From an uncultured Collinsella sp. (GTDB lineage: Bacteria > Actinomycetota > Coriobacteriia > Coriobacteriales > Coriobacteriaceae): a stretch of DNA of 6,866 bases. A program made the position numbers and the translations under genes. Position 1 is the stretch's first letter, and every line of letters begins with the position of its first letter. The DNA lies in contig CATZIG010000110.1 of NCBI GenBank assembly GCA_958419975.1, positions 1-6,866 on the forward strand. Reading direction: 5' to 3'. This document shows, piece by piece, positions 1 to 5,281 of this stretch. The notes under the pieces were generated by a model. It ran no database searches, had not been told where the DNA came from, and was given only the letters and a program-made list of their open reading frames with translations.

Positions 1-198
1 ATCTACCTGCATGCGCTGGACCTGCTGGGGCTGCCCGCGAATCGCTGCTGCTGCGTTGAGGATTCGGTGCCTGGCATCACTGCCGGCAAGCGAGCCGGCC
101 TGACAGTTATTGCCAAGCGCGAGGAGCGCTTTGGCTTTAGCCAGGATGCCGCGGACAAGATTATCGACCAGCTGCCGGAGCTGCTCACGCTTTCTTAG
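1..198 (+). CDS. HAD-superfamily hydrolase (beta-phosphoglucomutase-like), C-terminal part
   Basis: This is the last 65 codons of a gene that starts before the window; the reading frame is open from base 1 to a TAG at 196-198. The piece carries the typical end of a HAD phosphatase/phosphomutase: a VEDSVPGITAGKRAG block at about residues 19-33 of the fragment. In the family this is motif IV, where the acidic pair (E20-D21 here) helps hold Mg2+ and the following GI.AG..AG helix is diagnostic. It is followed by a short strand (LTVIAK) and a final helix ending in DQLPELLTLS. Members hydrolyse or isomerise small phosphorylated sugars or nucleotides in the cytoplasm. The N-terminal nucleophile (DxD) and the cap domain that set specificity are outside the window, so the substrate is unknown. 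It is separated from the downstream genes by 150 bases with terminator-like hairpins, so it is probably not part of the fructosamine operon, although a sugar-phosphate enzyme nearby would be compatible. Confidence 0.85.
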   Translation: MYLHALDLLGLPANRCCCVEDSVPGITAGKRAGLTVIAKREERFGFSQDAADKIIDQLPELLTLS

Positions 199-200
199 GA

Positions 201-221
201 GCGCGGTAGTTGCGCGTTTTT
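201..221 (+). terminator. Weak Rho-independent terminator candidate after the HAD gene
   Basis: Three bases after the TAG, GCGCG (201-205) can pair with TGCGC (211-215, one G-U) around a 5-base loop, followed by G and TTTTT at 217-221. The stem is short (5 bp), but its position directly after the stop codon and the T run fit an intrinsic terminator. Confidence 0.4.
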
Positions 222-262
222 CGGGTCTGATGAGTAAATAGCCGACATTTTGGTGCGACACC

Positions 263-279
263 TAGCATACTTAATGCTA
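263..279. promoter_or_regulatory. Small palindrome, possible operator upstream of the GntR gene
   Basis: TAGCAT (263-268) and ATGCTA (274-279) form perfect 6-bp arms around a 5-base centre (ACTTA). It lies 70 bases upstream of the GntR-type start. A poor -35-like TTGGTG (250-255) is close by, but I see no convincing -10 to go with it. Two-fold symmetric sites of this size are typical for dimeric GntR proteins, so autoregulation is possible. This is inference only, and I see no second copy of the motif upstream of the permease. Confidence 0.25.
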
Positions 280-281
280 AT

Positions 282-326
282 GCGGGCTTAAGGGCTTGCT
301 GAATGCCCTTGGGCCCGCTTTAGACT
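282..326 (+). terminator. Long GC-rich hairpin, terminator or leader attenuator
   Basis: Bases 282-295 pair with 305-318 as a 14-bp RNA stem (two central U-G wobbles, the rest Watson-Crick) around a 9-base loop (296-304). A loose T-rich tail, TTTAGACTTAATT, begins at 319. It is stronger than the hairpin at 201-221 and could be the main terminator of the HAD transcript. Because it ends only about 18 bases before the GntR ribosome site (337-344), it could instead sit in the leader of the regulator mRNA if the promoter is upstream. The interrupted T tract makes termination efficiency uncertain. Confidence 0.45.
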
Positions 327-348
327 TAATTGTGCTGGGAGAGGGTAT

Positions 349-1092
349 ATGCCACCGACAGAAGGGCTAACTGACGGTAAAGCAGCGATACCGCTGTACC
401 AACAGGTCATTGATATCATTAAAAACGAAATCAACTCCGGCGCCTACAAGGCAGGCGCGCGGATACCCAACGAATTCGAATTGGCTGAGAGCTATAAAGT
501 TGGCCGCGTTACCGTGCGACGCGCTATTGAGGAGCTCGTCCAGCAGGGCTATCTAACGAAGCGACAGGGGAAAGGCACGTTTGTCAATGCCCCCAAGCTT
601 AAGCGCAAGATTCGCCAGAAGGATGACGTCCAGAGTTTTTCAGACGCATGCCGCGTTAACGGAATGGAACCGGGGGCGCGTGTCATTTCGAGAAAGATAC
701 TGCCGGCGGATTCCACCGAAGCACAGTTCTTTGGTGTTCCCGTTGGAACTGACTTGATTTGAGTTGAGCGCGTGCGTACTGCCGATGGCGTCCCTGTCAT
801 GCTCGAGAACAACATATACGTTTACGAGGAGAACGCCTATCTATCAACGGCACCTCTATCTAACCAATCCATTTTTGAGTTCGTGCGCAACCGGATGGGC
901 CGCACGCCCGCGTTTACCGACCCGTGCACGCTCGAGATCGCGTGCGCATCGCCCGAGGTCGCTCGGTTGCTGGCGGTTCCCGTTGGCGAACCCTTGTTTT
1001 ATATGGAAGCCTTCTTTTTCGATGAGCAGCGGCGGCCGTTTATCATCGGTCGTCAGCGGATCGTTGGGTCTCGCTACGTTTTTGACATCTAG
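349..1092 (+). pseudogene. GntR-family (HutC/UTRA-type) transcriptional regulator, interrupted by in-frame TGA
   Basis: The frame from ATG 349 (ribosome site GGGAGAGG, 337-344) to TAG 1090-1092 would give a 247-residue regulator, the normal size for a GntR/HutC protein, except that codon 138 (760-762) is TGA. Residues 16-79 form the winged helix-turn-helix: LYQQVIDIIKNEI, a recognition region near 42-63 (ELAESYKVGRVTVRRAIEEL) and the wing GKGTFV at 74-79. From about residue 93 the UTRA ligand-binding fold begins, and it continues in the same frame after the TGA with VERVRTADGVPVMLE through to a normal end (IVGSRYVFDI). The family usually has a basic residue where the stop falls (L.R.ERVR), so a CGA-to-TGA change is the simplest cause. 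No other lesion is visible, so the break looks recent, or is a sequence error. The 137-residue product keeps the DNA-binding domain but only part of UTRA. A GTG at 772 could restart the rest, with no good ribosome site. Position next to frl-type genes suggests it was their repressor, like FrlR or FraR. Confidence 0.87.
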
Positions 1093-1100
1093 GACATTGC

Positions 1101-1144
1101 GTATGGAAGCGCCCGGTGGATTATCTCACCGGGCGCTTCCATAC
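1101..1144. terminator. Perfect 18-bp inverted repeat after the regulator gene
   Basis: Bases 1101-1118 (GTATGGAAGCGCCCGGTG) are the exact reverse complement of 1127-1144, with an 8-base loop (1119-1126). The hairpin begins 8 bases after the regulator stop and is very stable. Neither strand has a T tract after the stem, so it is not a textbook Rho-independent terminator. It may still end or stabilise the regulator transcript and insulate the operon that starts at 1310. Confidence 0.6.
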
Positions 1145-1159
1145 CGTTCACGGCGCAAA

Positions 1160-1182
1160 CGCAACCGTTCAACCGCGTTGCG
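1160..1182. promoter_or_regulatory. Palindrome CGCAAC-N11-GTTGCG, candidate operator
   Basis: CGCAAC (1160-1165) and GTTGCG (1177-1182) are inverted around 11 bases. The site ends 20 bases before the -35 candidate at 1203. The same 23-base outline, CGCAACC-N11-(A/G)TTGCG, occurs again at 5235-5257 in the only sizeable gap inside the operon. The repetition in two non-coding stretches suggests a binding site for the operon's regulator. This is inference from symmetry and position. Confidence 0.3.
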
Positions 1183-1202
1183 GCAACCAGTTTGAAATTA
1201 TC

Positions 1203-1231
1203 TTGATGAAGGAAAAAGCTGCTGGTAATCT
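1203..1231 (+). promoter_or_regulatory. Candidate sigma-70-type promoter for the operon
   Basis: TTGATG (1203-1208) is followed after 17 bases by TAATCT (1226-1231). A TG lies at 1223-1224, one base before the -10, giving an extended -10. Transcription would begin near 1238 and give a leader of about 70 bases before the permease ATG at 1310. The -35 matches TTGACA at four of six positions and the -10 matches TATAAT at three of six, with ideal spacing, so support is moderate. Confidence 0.4.
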
Positions 1232-1245
1232 ATGGGACGTCATAG

Positions 1246-1267
1246 AACGTTTGCTTGTGCAAGCGTT
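1246..1267. promoter_or_regulatory. Inverted repeat in the leader of the permease mRNA
   Basis: AACGTTTGC (1246-1254) and GCAAGCGTT (1259-1267) are inverted around TTGT, with 9-bp arms and one T-G wobble. If transcription starts near 1238 the repeat lies just downstream of the start. It could then act as a repressor operator blocking elongation or as a 5' mRNA hairpin. Its function is not shown by the sequence. Confidence 0.3.
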
Positions 1268-1299
1268 GAGGCGAGATGCGATGCAGCCTCGAGTTCTTT

Positions 1300-1304
1300 G
1301 GAGG
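1300..1304 (+). promoter_or_regulatory. Ribosome binding site that sets the permease start
   Basis: GGAGG at 1300-1304 stands 5 bases before ATG 1310. It decides for this start over the in-frame ATG at 1232, which lacks a comparable site, would overlap the proposed promoter, and would add a tail (GRHRTFACASVEARCDAASS) that does not look like this family's N terminus. Confidence 0.8.
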
Positions 1305-1309
1305 TATCT

Positions 1310-2773
1310 ATGTCAGATACGAAGGCGAAGAAGACAAACAGACGTTTTAAGTTCAAATTACCGCATGTCTATACGATCATGTTCTTGCTGATCGTTGTCT
1401 TTGCGGTCCTGACTTGGATCGTTCCCTCTGGTCAGTATCAGCGCAAGATGATTTCGACGGCGGCGGGCGAGCGTGAAGTCGCCGTTGCTGGAACCTATGA
1501 ACAGGTCGATAAGAACTACACCGATTCCGAGACCGGCGAGACCATCAATCTGGGCCAGGATATCTTCGCGGTCCTGCAAGCGCCCACTAAGGGCATCCAG
1601 GAGGCTGCCGACGTCGTTGCGTTCGTCTTATTGATTGGCGGATCGTTCGCAATCATCACCAAGACCAACGCTTTGAATGCCGGCATGAGCCGTGTGGTTA
1701 AAAAGCTCAAGAACAAGGACATCCTCATCATTCCCATCACGATGACATTGCTGTCCATTTGCGGCACTACGTTTGGCATGTCTGAGGAAGCCCTGCCGTT
1801 CTATGCCATCTTCATTCCCATCATGATGGGTATCGGTTATGACTCGATGACGGCATTCATCATCTGCTTCCTTGGTCCTAACCTGGGATATTGTGCTTCG
1901 ACCATCGACCCGTTTAATGTTTTGATCGCCCAAGGCATCATTGGCATCGAGGGCAATCCGCAACTGTGGCTGCGCGCCGTTTCTTGGGTCATCTTCACTG
2001 CCGTCGGTATCGCATGGGCCATGCGCTACGCCATGCGCGTCAAGAAAAACCCCGAGTCGTCCATTGTGTACGAGGACGATAAGCTCAAGCGTATTGAGTT
2101 TTCCGTGACCGATGCCTCCATCGAGGAAGAGTTCACTATCCGTCAGAAGCTCGTGCTTATCGATTTTGCTTGCGGTATGGGCATTATCGTCTGGGGTCTT
2201 GTTACCCAGGGCTGGTACATGAATGAGATTTCCGCCGTGTTCCTTGGCATGGGCTTGCTTGCCGGTATCCTGGGCGGCCTTGACCAGCAGACGATCGCAG
2301 AGGAGTTCGTTAAGGGTCTCGCCGACTTTGCGTACGCTGCCATCGTTATCGGTATCGCTCGCGGTATTCTGGTCATCGCCGAGGGCGGCATGATCATCGA
2401 CACCATCCTCCAGGCGCTCGCTACCGCGCTTGCCGGTGCACCCGCCGCCGTCTACACCACGTTTATGTATATCGTCCTTGGCTTGCTCTCTTTGCTGGTT
2501 CCCTCGAGTTCTGGCCTGGCGGCGCTCACCATGCCCGTTATGGGCCCCCTGACCGAGCTCATGGGCCTCAATCCCGAGGCGGCCGTCACCGCGCTCCAGT
2601 TTGCCAACCAGACCATCAACACCATCAGCCCCGTGGCGGGCATGACGGTCGCCGGCCTTGCCGTGGCTAAGATTTCGTTTGGCCAATGGTGGAAGACCAT
2701 TTGGAAGTTCTTCATCTTCATGGTCGTGTTTGGCTTGGTCGTTACTGCCATTTCCGGCATGCTTCCGGCGTAG
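1310..2773 (+). CDS. YfcC/DcuC-family (PF03606-type) membrane permease, probable importer of the operon's substrate
   Basis: A 487-residue polytopic membrane protein. After a basic cytoplasmic tail (residues 1-17) comes a first membrane helix (about 21-40) with the family-like KLPHVYTIMF...WIVPSGQYQR pattern, then a hydrophilic loop (42-95). Further hydrophobic segments lie near 102-118, 138-155, 163-190, 222-240, 280-298, 305-322, 343-358, 380-400, 440-455 and 462-484. The motif VPSSSGLAALTMPVMGPL (397-414) and the later NTISPVAGM (437-445) match the two conserved small-residue/proline regions of the YfcC/DcuC group of ion-coupled carriers, used for C4-dicarboxylates, amino acids or peptides. 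It is first in the operon, and its stop is 9 bases before the amidohydrolase ATG. No other transporter is in view, so it is the likely entry route for the glycated compound. To my recollection the Salmonella fructose-asparagine transporter FraA is also assigned to a DcuC-like family, which supports this. Family assignment is strong; the substrate is inferred. Confidence 0.88.
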   Translation: MSDTKAKKTNRRFKFKLPHVYTIMFLLIVVFAVLTWIVPSGQYQRKMISTAAGEREVAVAGTYEQVDKNYTDSETGETINLGQDIFAVLQAPTKGIQEAADVVAFVLLIGGSFAIITKTNALNAGMSRVVKKLKNKDILIIPITMTLLSICGTTFGMSEEALPFYAIFIPIMMGIGYDSMTAFIICFLGPNLGYCASTIDPFNVLIAQGIIGIEGNPQLWLRAVSWVIFTAVGIAWAMRYAMRVKKNPESSIVYEDDKLKRIEFSVTDASIEEEFTIRQKLVLIDFACGMGIIVWGLVTQGWYMNEISAVFLGMGLLAGILGGLDQQTIAEEFVKGLADFAYAAIVIGIARGILVIAEGGMIIDTILQALATALAGAPAAVYTTFMYIVLGLLSLLVPSSSGLAALTMPVMGPLTELMGLNPEAAVTALQFANQTINTISPVAGMTVAGLAVAKISFGQWWKTIWKFFIFMVVFGLVVTAISGMLPA

Positions 2774-2782
2774 GTGGTTGTG

Positions 2783-4366
2783 ATGTCTGATCGTTTGACG
2801 GTCCTGACGTCTAAGAGCGTCTTTACCGGTACGGGGGACCTGCCGTTTGAAGGTTTCGTAGCGGTCCGTGGCAATCGAATTGAGGCTGTTGGCACCAAGT
2901 GTGAGGTAGCTTCGTATTTGACCCAGGCGGACGAGGTAGTTGACCTGGGCGATCGCACTGTCATGCCCGGCCTGATCGATGTGCATACCTTCTATACAGG
3001 TTGGGCGCTGCGGACGTTGGGGACTGATCTGTCCGGCATCGATGATGCCAAAGAGGCCGTGTCGCTCTTGCGTGCATGGAAAGAAGATCATCCGGATTGC
3101 GCGGCGGCTTTTGGCCACAACCTACCCGAAACGTTGGCATCGGATGCCGAGAACGCAAATACGGCAGCTGTGTTTGACGATTGTTTTGGCGATATCCCTG
3201 TCGTCTGCTTTACACCGGGTGCGGAGACCTGCGTTCTCAATGCTGCCGCCAGTGCGCGATACGGCTTTACACCCCAGGCGTGCTATGCCGAGAAGATCTG
3301 GCGCATGATGAGCGATTTCCTCGCGCTGCCCGAGGTGCGTGCCGGGTATTCGGACTACATGAGCATGCTTAACGAGCGCGGCGTTACCGCCATCAAGGAG
3401 ATGGCGTTTGATGACTACTACGGCTTTGCCGACGAAATGGCTCGCCGTGAGGAATCTGGTGAGCTGACGGTTCGCGTCTCTATGATGTCGCAGCCGGTGG
3501 GTGCCGGTGCAAATCTGGCATATGCCCGCGAGGCACGAGAGCGCTTCCGGGGACCGTTCGTTCGTTTTTCTGGCTTCAACCGTATGACCGATCGCGGCGT
3601 ATGGGCGGGGCTTGCCGAGATGATAGACCCCTATGAGGACACGGCCGATGCGGGCGCTGCCGGCAAGACGGTCGTCGAGGAGCCAGAGTGGGATCTGATT
3701 GAGAACGAGCTGCGTGCAATTGATGCTGACGGCTTCCGATATTCCTTGCATTGCCAGGGCGATGGCGCCGTTCGTCGTACCGTGGCGCTCTATGCCTCGC
3801 TGCCTCGAGACGAGCACGGACGGATGCTTCGCCGCCATGCGATTACCGATCTCGAGAACTCTGACCCGACCGATCTTGTCGAGTTTGGCAAGTTAGGTGG
3901 AATTTGCGAGGTCTATCCGCAGATTCTGACGCTGGACCGGCGCGAGGATTGCCTGTCGATGATGCGTCGACAAATTGGCGAGACGCGACTTTTGCACAGC
4001 TGGAATCGCCGCGGCATGGAAGATTCCGGATGCACAGTGTGCTGCGGCACGGATCTGCCGCTGCTGATTCCGAGCCTGGGCGAGTCAATCTACAGCGCGT
4101 GCGGCGGATTCTTCGCCGACGGACTGCCCGTGAATGAGGTCAACACGCTGACGCTTGTCGAGCTCTTGTGCGCTTGGACTGCCGGGGGCGCGTACGACCT
4201 GATGCGCGAAGACGAGCTGGGTACGCTCGAGGTTGGCAAGCTTGCCGATATCTGCGTGCTCGATCGGGATGTGTTCGACCTCGATTATCGCGACGCACGC
4301 GATCTTGCGGTTGACATGACGATGTCGGACGGACAAATCGTGTTCGATCGAAATAAGGAGGCATAA
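2783..4366 (+). CDS. Amidohydrolase, YtcJ/Amidohydro_3 type, with altered metal-ligand positions
   Basis: A 527-residue cytoplasmic protein with no signal peptide. ATG 2783 is chosen because AGGTGG (2772-2777) precedes it at 5 bases; in-frame GTGs at 2774 and 2780 are upstream alternatives. Residues 1-60 and the C-terminal part (GKLADICVLDRDVFDLD onward) form the usual flanking beta-sandwich, and the TIM barrel lies between. Landmarks are MPGLIDVHTF (H68), HCQGDGAV (H323, D327), NSDPTDLVEFGKLG (after 357) and CGTDLPLL (D424). These fit the YtcJ-type amidohydrolases that cleave amide or C-N bonds. Against the family pattern as I know it, the second His of the first-strand HxH is Phe70, the DGH-type segment reads PGAETCVLN, and the His in the RxxxxTHLQ-type segment appears to be Asp356. 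It may use a different metal arrangement, different chemistry, or be poorly active. Lying between the permease and frl-type genes, it probably processes the imported substrate, perhaps removing an amide or peptide part. The exact reaction is unknown. Confidence 0.82.
   Translation: MSDRLTVLTSKSVFTGTGDLPFEGFVAVRGNRIEAVGTKCEVASYLTQADEVVDLGDRTVMPGLIDVHTFYTGWALRTLGTDLSGIDDAKEAVSLLRAWKEDHPDCAAAFGHNLPETLASDAENANTAAVFDDCFGDIPVVCFTPGAETCVLNAAASARYGFTPQACYAEKIWRMMSDFLALPEVRAGYSDYMSMLNERGVTAIKEMAFDDYYGFADEMARREESGELTVRVSMMSQPVGAGANLAYAREARERFRGPFVRFSGFNRMTDRGVWAGLAEMIDPYEDTADAGAAGKTVVEEPEWDLIENELRAIDADGFRYSLHCQGDGAVRRTVALYASLPRDEHGRMLRRHAITDLENSDPTDLVEFGKLGGICEVYPQILTLDRREDCLSMMRRQIGETRLLHSWNRRGMEDSGCTVCCGTDLPLLIPSLGESIYSACGGFFADGLPVNEVNTLTLVELLCAWTAGGAYDLMREDELGTLEVGKLADICVLDRDVFDLDYRDARDLAVDMTMSDGQIVFDRNKEA
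4355..4361 (+). promoter_or_regulatory. Ribosome binding site of the frlC-like gene inside the amidohydrolase 3' end
   Basis: AAGGAGG (4355-4361) is a near-perfect Shine-Dalgarno sequence. It overlaps the last codons of the amidohydrolase and ends 6 bases before ATG 4368. The stop (4364-4366) and the next start are one base apart, so the two genes are very probably translationally coupled. Confidence 0.75.
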
Positions 4367-4367
4367 G

Positions 4368-5219
4368 ATGTCTGAATCCAAACCGACGCTGCACCGCGAA
4401 CAGATTGCGGGCATGAATATCCACTACATCATGTGGTCGCTCGATTACTTCCTTGATGTGCAGCAGCGTTTGGGCTTTGAGTCCATTGAGCTGTGGTGTG
4501 CGGAGCCGCATGTGACGCTCGACCACACGGGCTACTTTGAGGCTGAGGTCCTGGCGAAAAAGGCTGCAGACCGTGGGCTTAGGTATCGTACTCTGTGTCC
4601 CGAGAATGTTGTCTATCCTTGGCAGTACTGCGCACGCAAACCGCTGCATGAACAGCGCAGCCTGGCGTACTTTAAGCACGGCATTGAGCTTGCCGAGGTA
4701 CTTGGGTGCGACCGCATGTCCATCAACTCGGGCTGGGGCGACTGGGACGAGGACCGCGAGGAAGCCTGGAAGCGCAGCCGCGAGCACTTGTCCATTCTGG
4801 CGGAGTATGCCGGCGAGCACGGTCTGGTGCTTACGATGGAAAGCCTGCGTCCCGAGGAGAGCAACCTTGTGACGACGGTTTCCGATGCGAAGCGCATGAT
4901 TGACGAGGTCGCGAGCCCGTACTTACAGCCCATGGTTGATACAACCGCGATGGGCGTTGCAGGCGAGACGCTCGAGGACTGGTTTGCCGCCTTTGGTGAT
5001 GGGGCAATTCACGAGATGCACTTTATCGACGGTGACCCGTATGGCCATCTGGTGTGGGGCGATGGCAAGCACGATATGGACGCCTCCGTCGCCACACTCA
5101 ACGCCCATGGTTTCGACGGCATGCTGGGCCAGGAAATCACGGACGGTCGTTACTACGATGACCCGGCGGCGGCAGATGCCAAGAACATGGCCGCATTCGA
5201 GAAATATCTGATTGACTAA
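4368..5219 (+). CDS. frlC: FrlC-like fructosamine 3-epimerase (sugar phosphate isomerase/epimerase TIM barrel)
   Basis: A 283-residue protein of the xylose-isomerase-like/AP-endonuclease-2 fold, close in length to E. coli FrlC (about 276). After a short N-terminal extension the barrel begins near residue 16 (MNIHYIMWS). GFESIELWCAEPH matches the FrlC pattern G.EIW...PH, and the segment MESLRPEESN resembles FrlC's EPLTPYESN. The four metal ligands expected for this epimerase group are present at matching places: E158 (MESL), D191 (MVDTT), H218 (EMHFIDGD) and E256 (QEITDG). FrlC interconverts fructoselysine and psicoselysine by C3 epimerisation with a divalent metal, letting the cell use the C3-epimeric Amadori product. 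It is cytoplasmic. Immediate neighbours are the amidohydrolase (1-base gap) and frlB (62-base gap). The family match and metal site are clear. The exact substrate could be another fructosyl amino acid or dipeptide, and a related ketose 3-epimerase is the main alternative. Confidence 0.8.
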   Translation: MSESKPTLHREQIAGMNIHYIMWSLDYFLDVQQRLGFESIELWCAEPHVTLDHTGYFEAEVLAKKAADRGLRYRTLCPENVVYPWQYCARKPLHEQRSLAYFKHGIELAEVLGCDRMSINSGWGDWDEDREEAWKRSREHLSILAEYAGEHGLVLTMESLRPEESNLVTTVSDAKRMIDEVASPYLQPMVDTTAMGVAGETLEDWFAAFGDGAIHEMHFIDGDPYGHLVWGDGKHDMDASVATLNAHGFDGMLGQEITDGRYYDDPAAADAKNMAAFEKYLID

Positions 5220-5229
5220 AACAACCATC

Positions 5230-5261
5230 GGCCACGCAACCAACGTCATTGATTGCGGGCC
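5230..5261 (+). promoter_or_regulatory. Intercistronic hairpin between frlC and frlB, containing the CGCAAC palindrome
   Basis: CGCAACCAA (5235-5243) pairs with TTGATTGCG (5249-5257) with one A-C mismatch around CGTCA. An outer GGCC/GGCC pair (5230-5233 with 5258-5261) extends the stem past a single bulged A. The core repeats the CGCAACC-N11-.TTGCG outline of 1160-1182. No convincing promoter is visible here. It could be an mRNA processing or stability element that adjusts FrlB levels, or a second operator. It leaves the frlB ribosome site (5269-5274) free. Confidence 0.35.
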
Positions 5262-5281
5262 AAATAAGAAAGGAACTGGAT

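Noticed and set aside
760..762. TGA as a selenocysteine or recoded codon
   Set aside because: A basic residue, not a redox-active one, is expected at this UTRA position. No convincing SECIS-like stem follows, and regulators of this family are not selenoproteins. A simple nonsense mutation is more likely, though readthrough cannot be excluded.
764..1195. A + strand open frame overlapping the second half of the regulator
   Set aside because: It is out of frame with the UTRA domain, has an Arg/Ser/Pro-rich composition, and runs through the 18-bp hairpin. The in-frame UTRA continuation from 763 is the real relic.
1232..1309. In-frame upstream ATG extending the permease by 26 residues
   Set aside because: It has no good Shine-Dalgarno sequence, and the extension is Cys/Arg-rich and unlike the family. 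GGAGG at 1300-1304 clearly serves ATG 1310.
1116..1391. A small + strand open frame of 91 codons between regulator and permease
   Set aside because: It starts inside the loop of the hairpin, has no ribosome site, covers the promoter candidate and overlaps the true permease start.
1628..3118. A 496-codon open frame on the - strand, antisense to the permease and amidohydrolase
   Set aside because: It is a mirror frame produced by the codon bias of the + strand genes. Its product is rich in G, D, H, R and N with no recognisable domain, and it crosses the boundary of two clearly identified genes.
5249..5281. Upstream non-ATG start of frlB at 5249
   Set aside because: It would require an ATT start inside the intercistronic hairpin; AAAGGA and ATG 5282 give a normal start.
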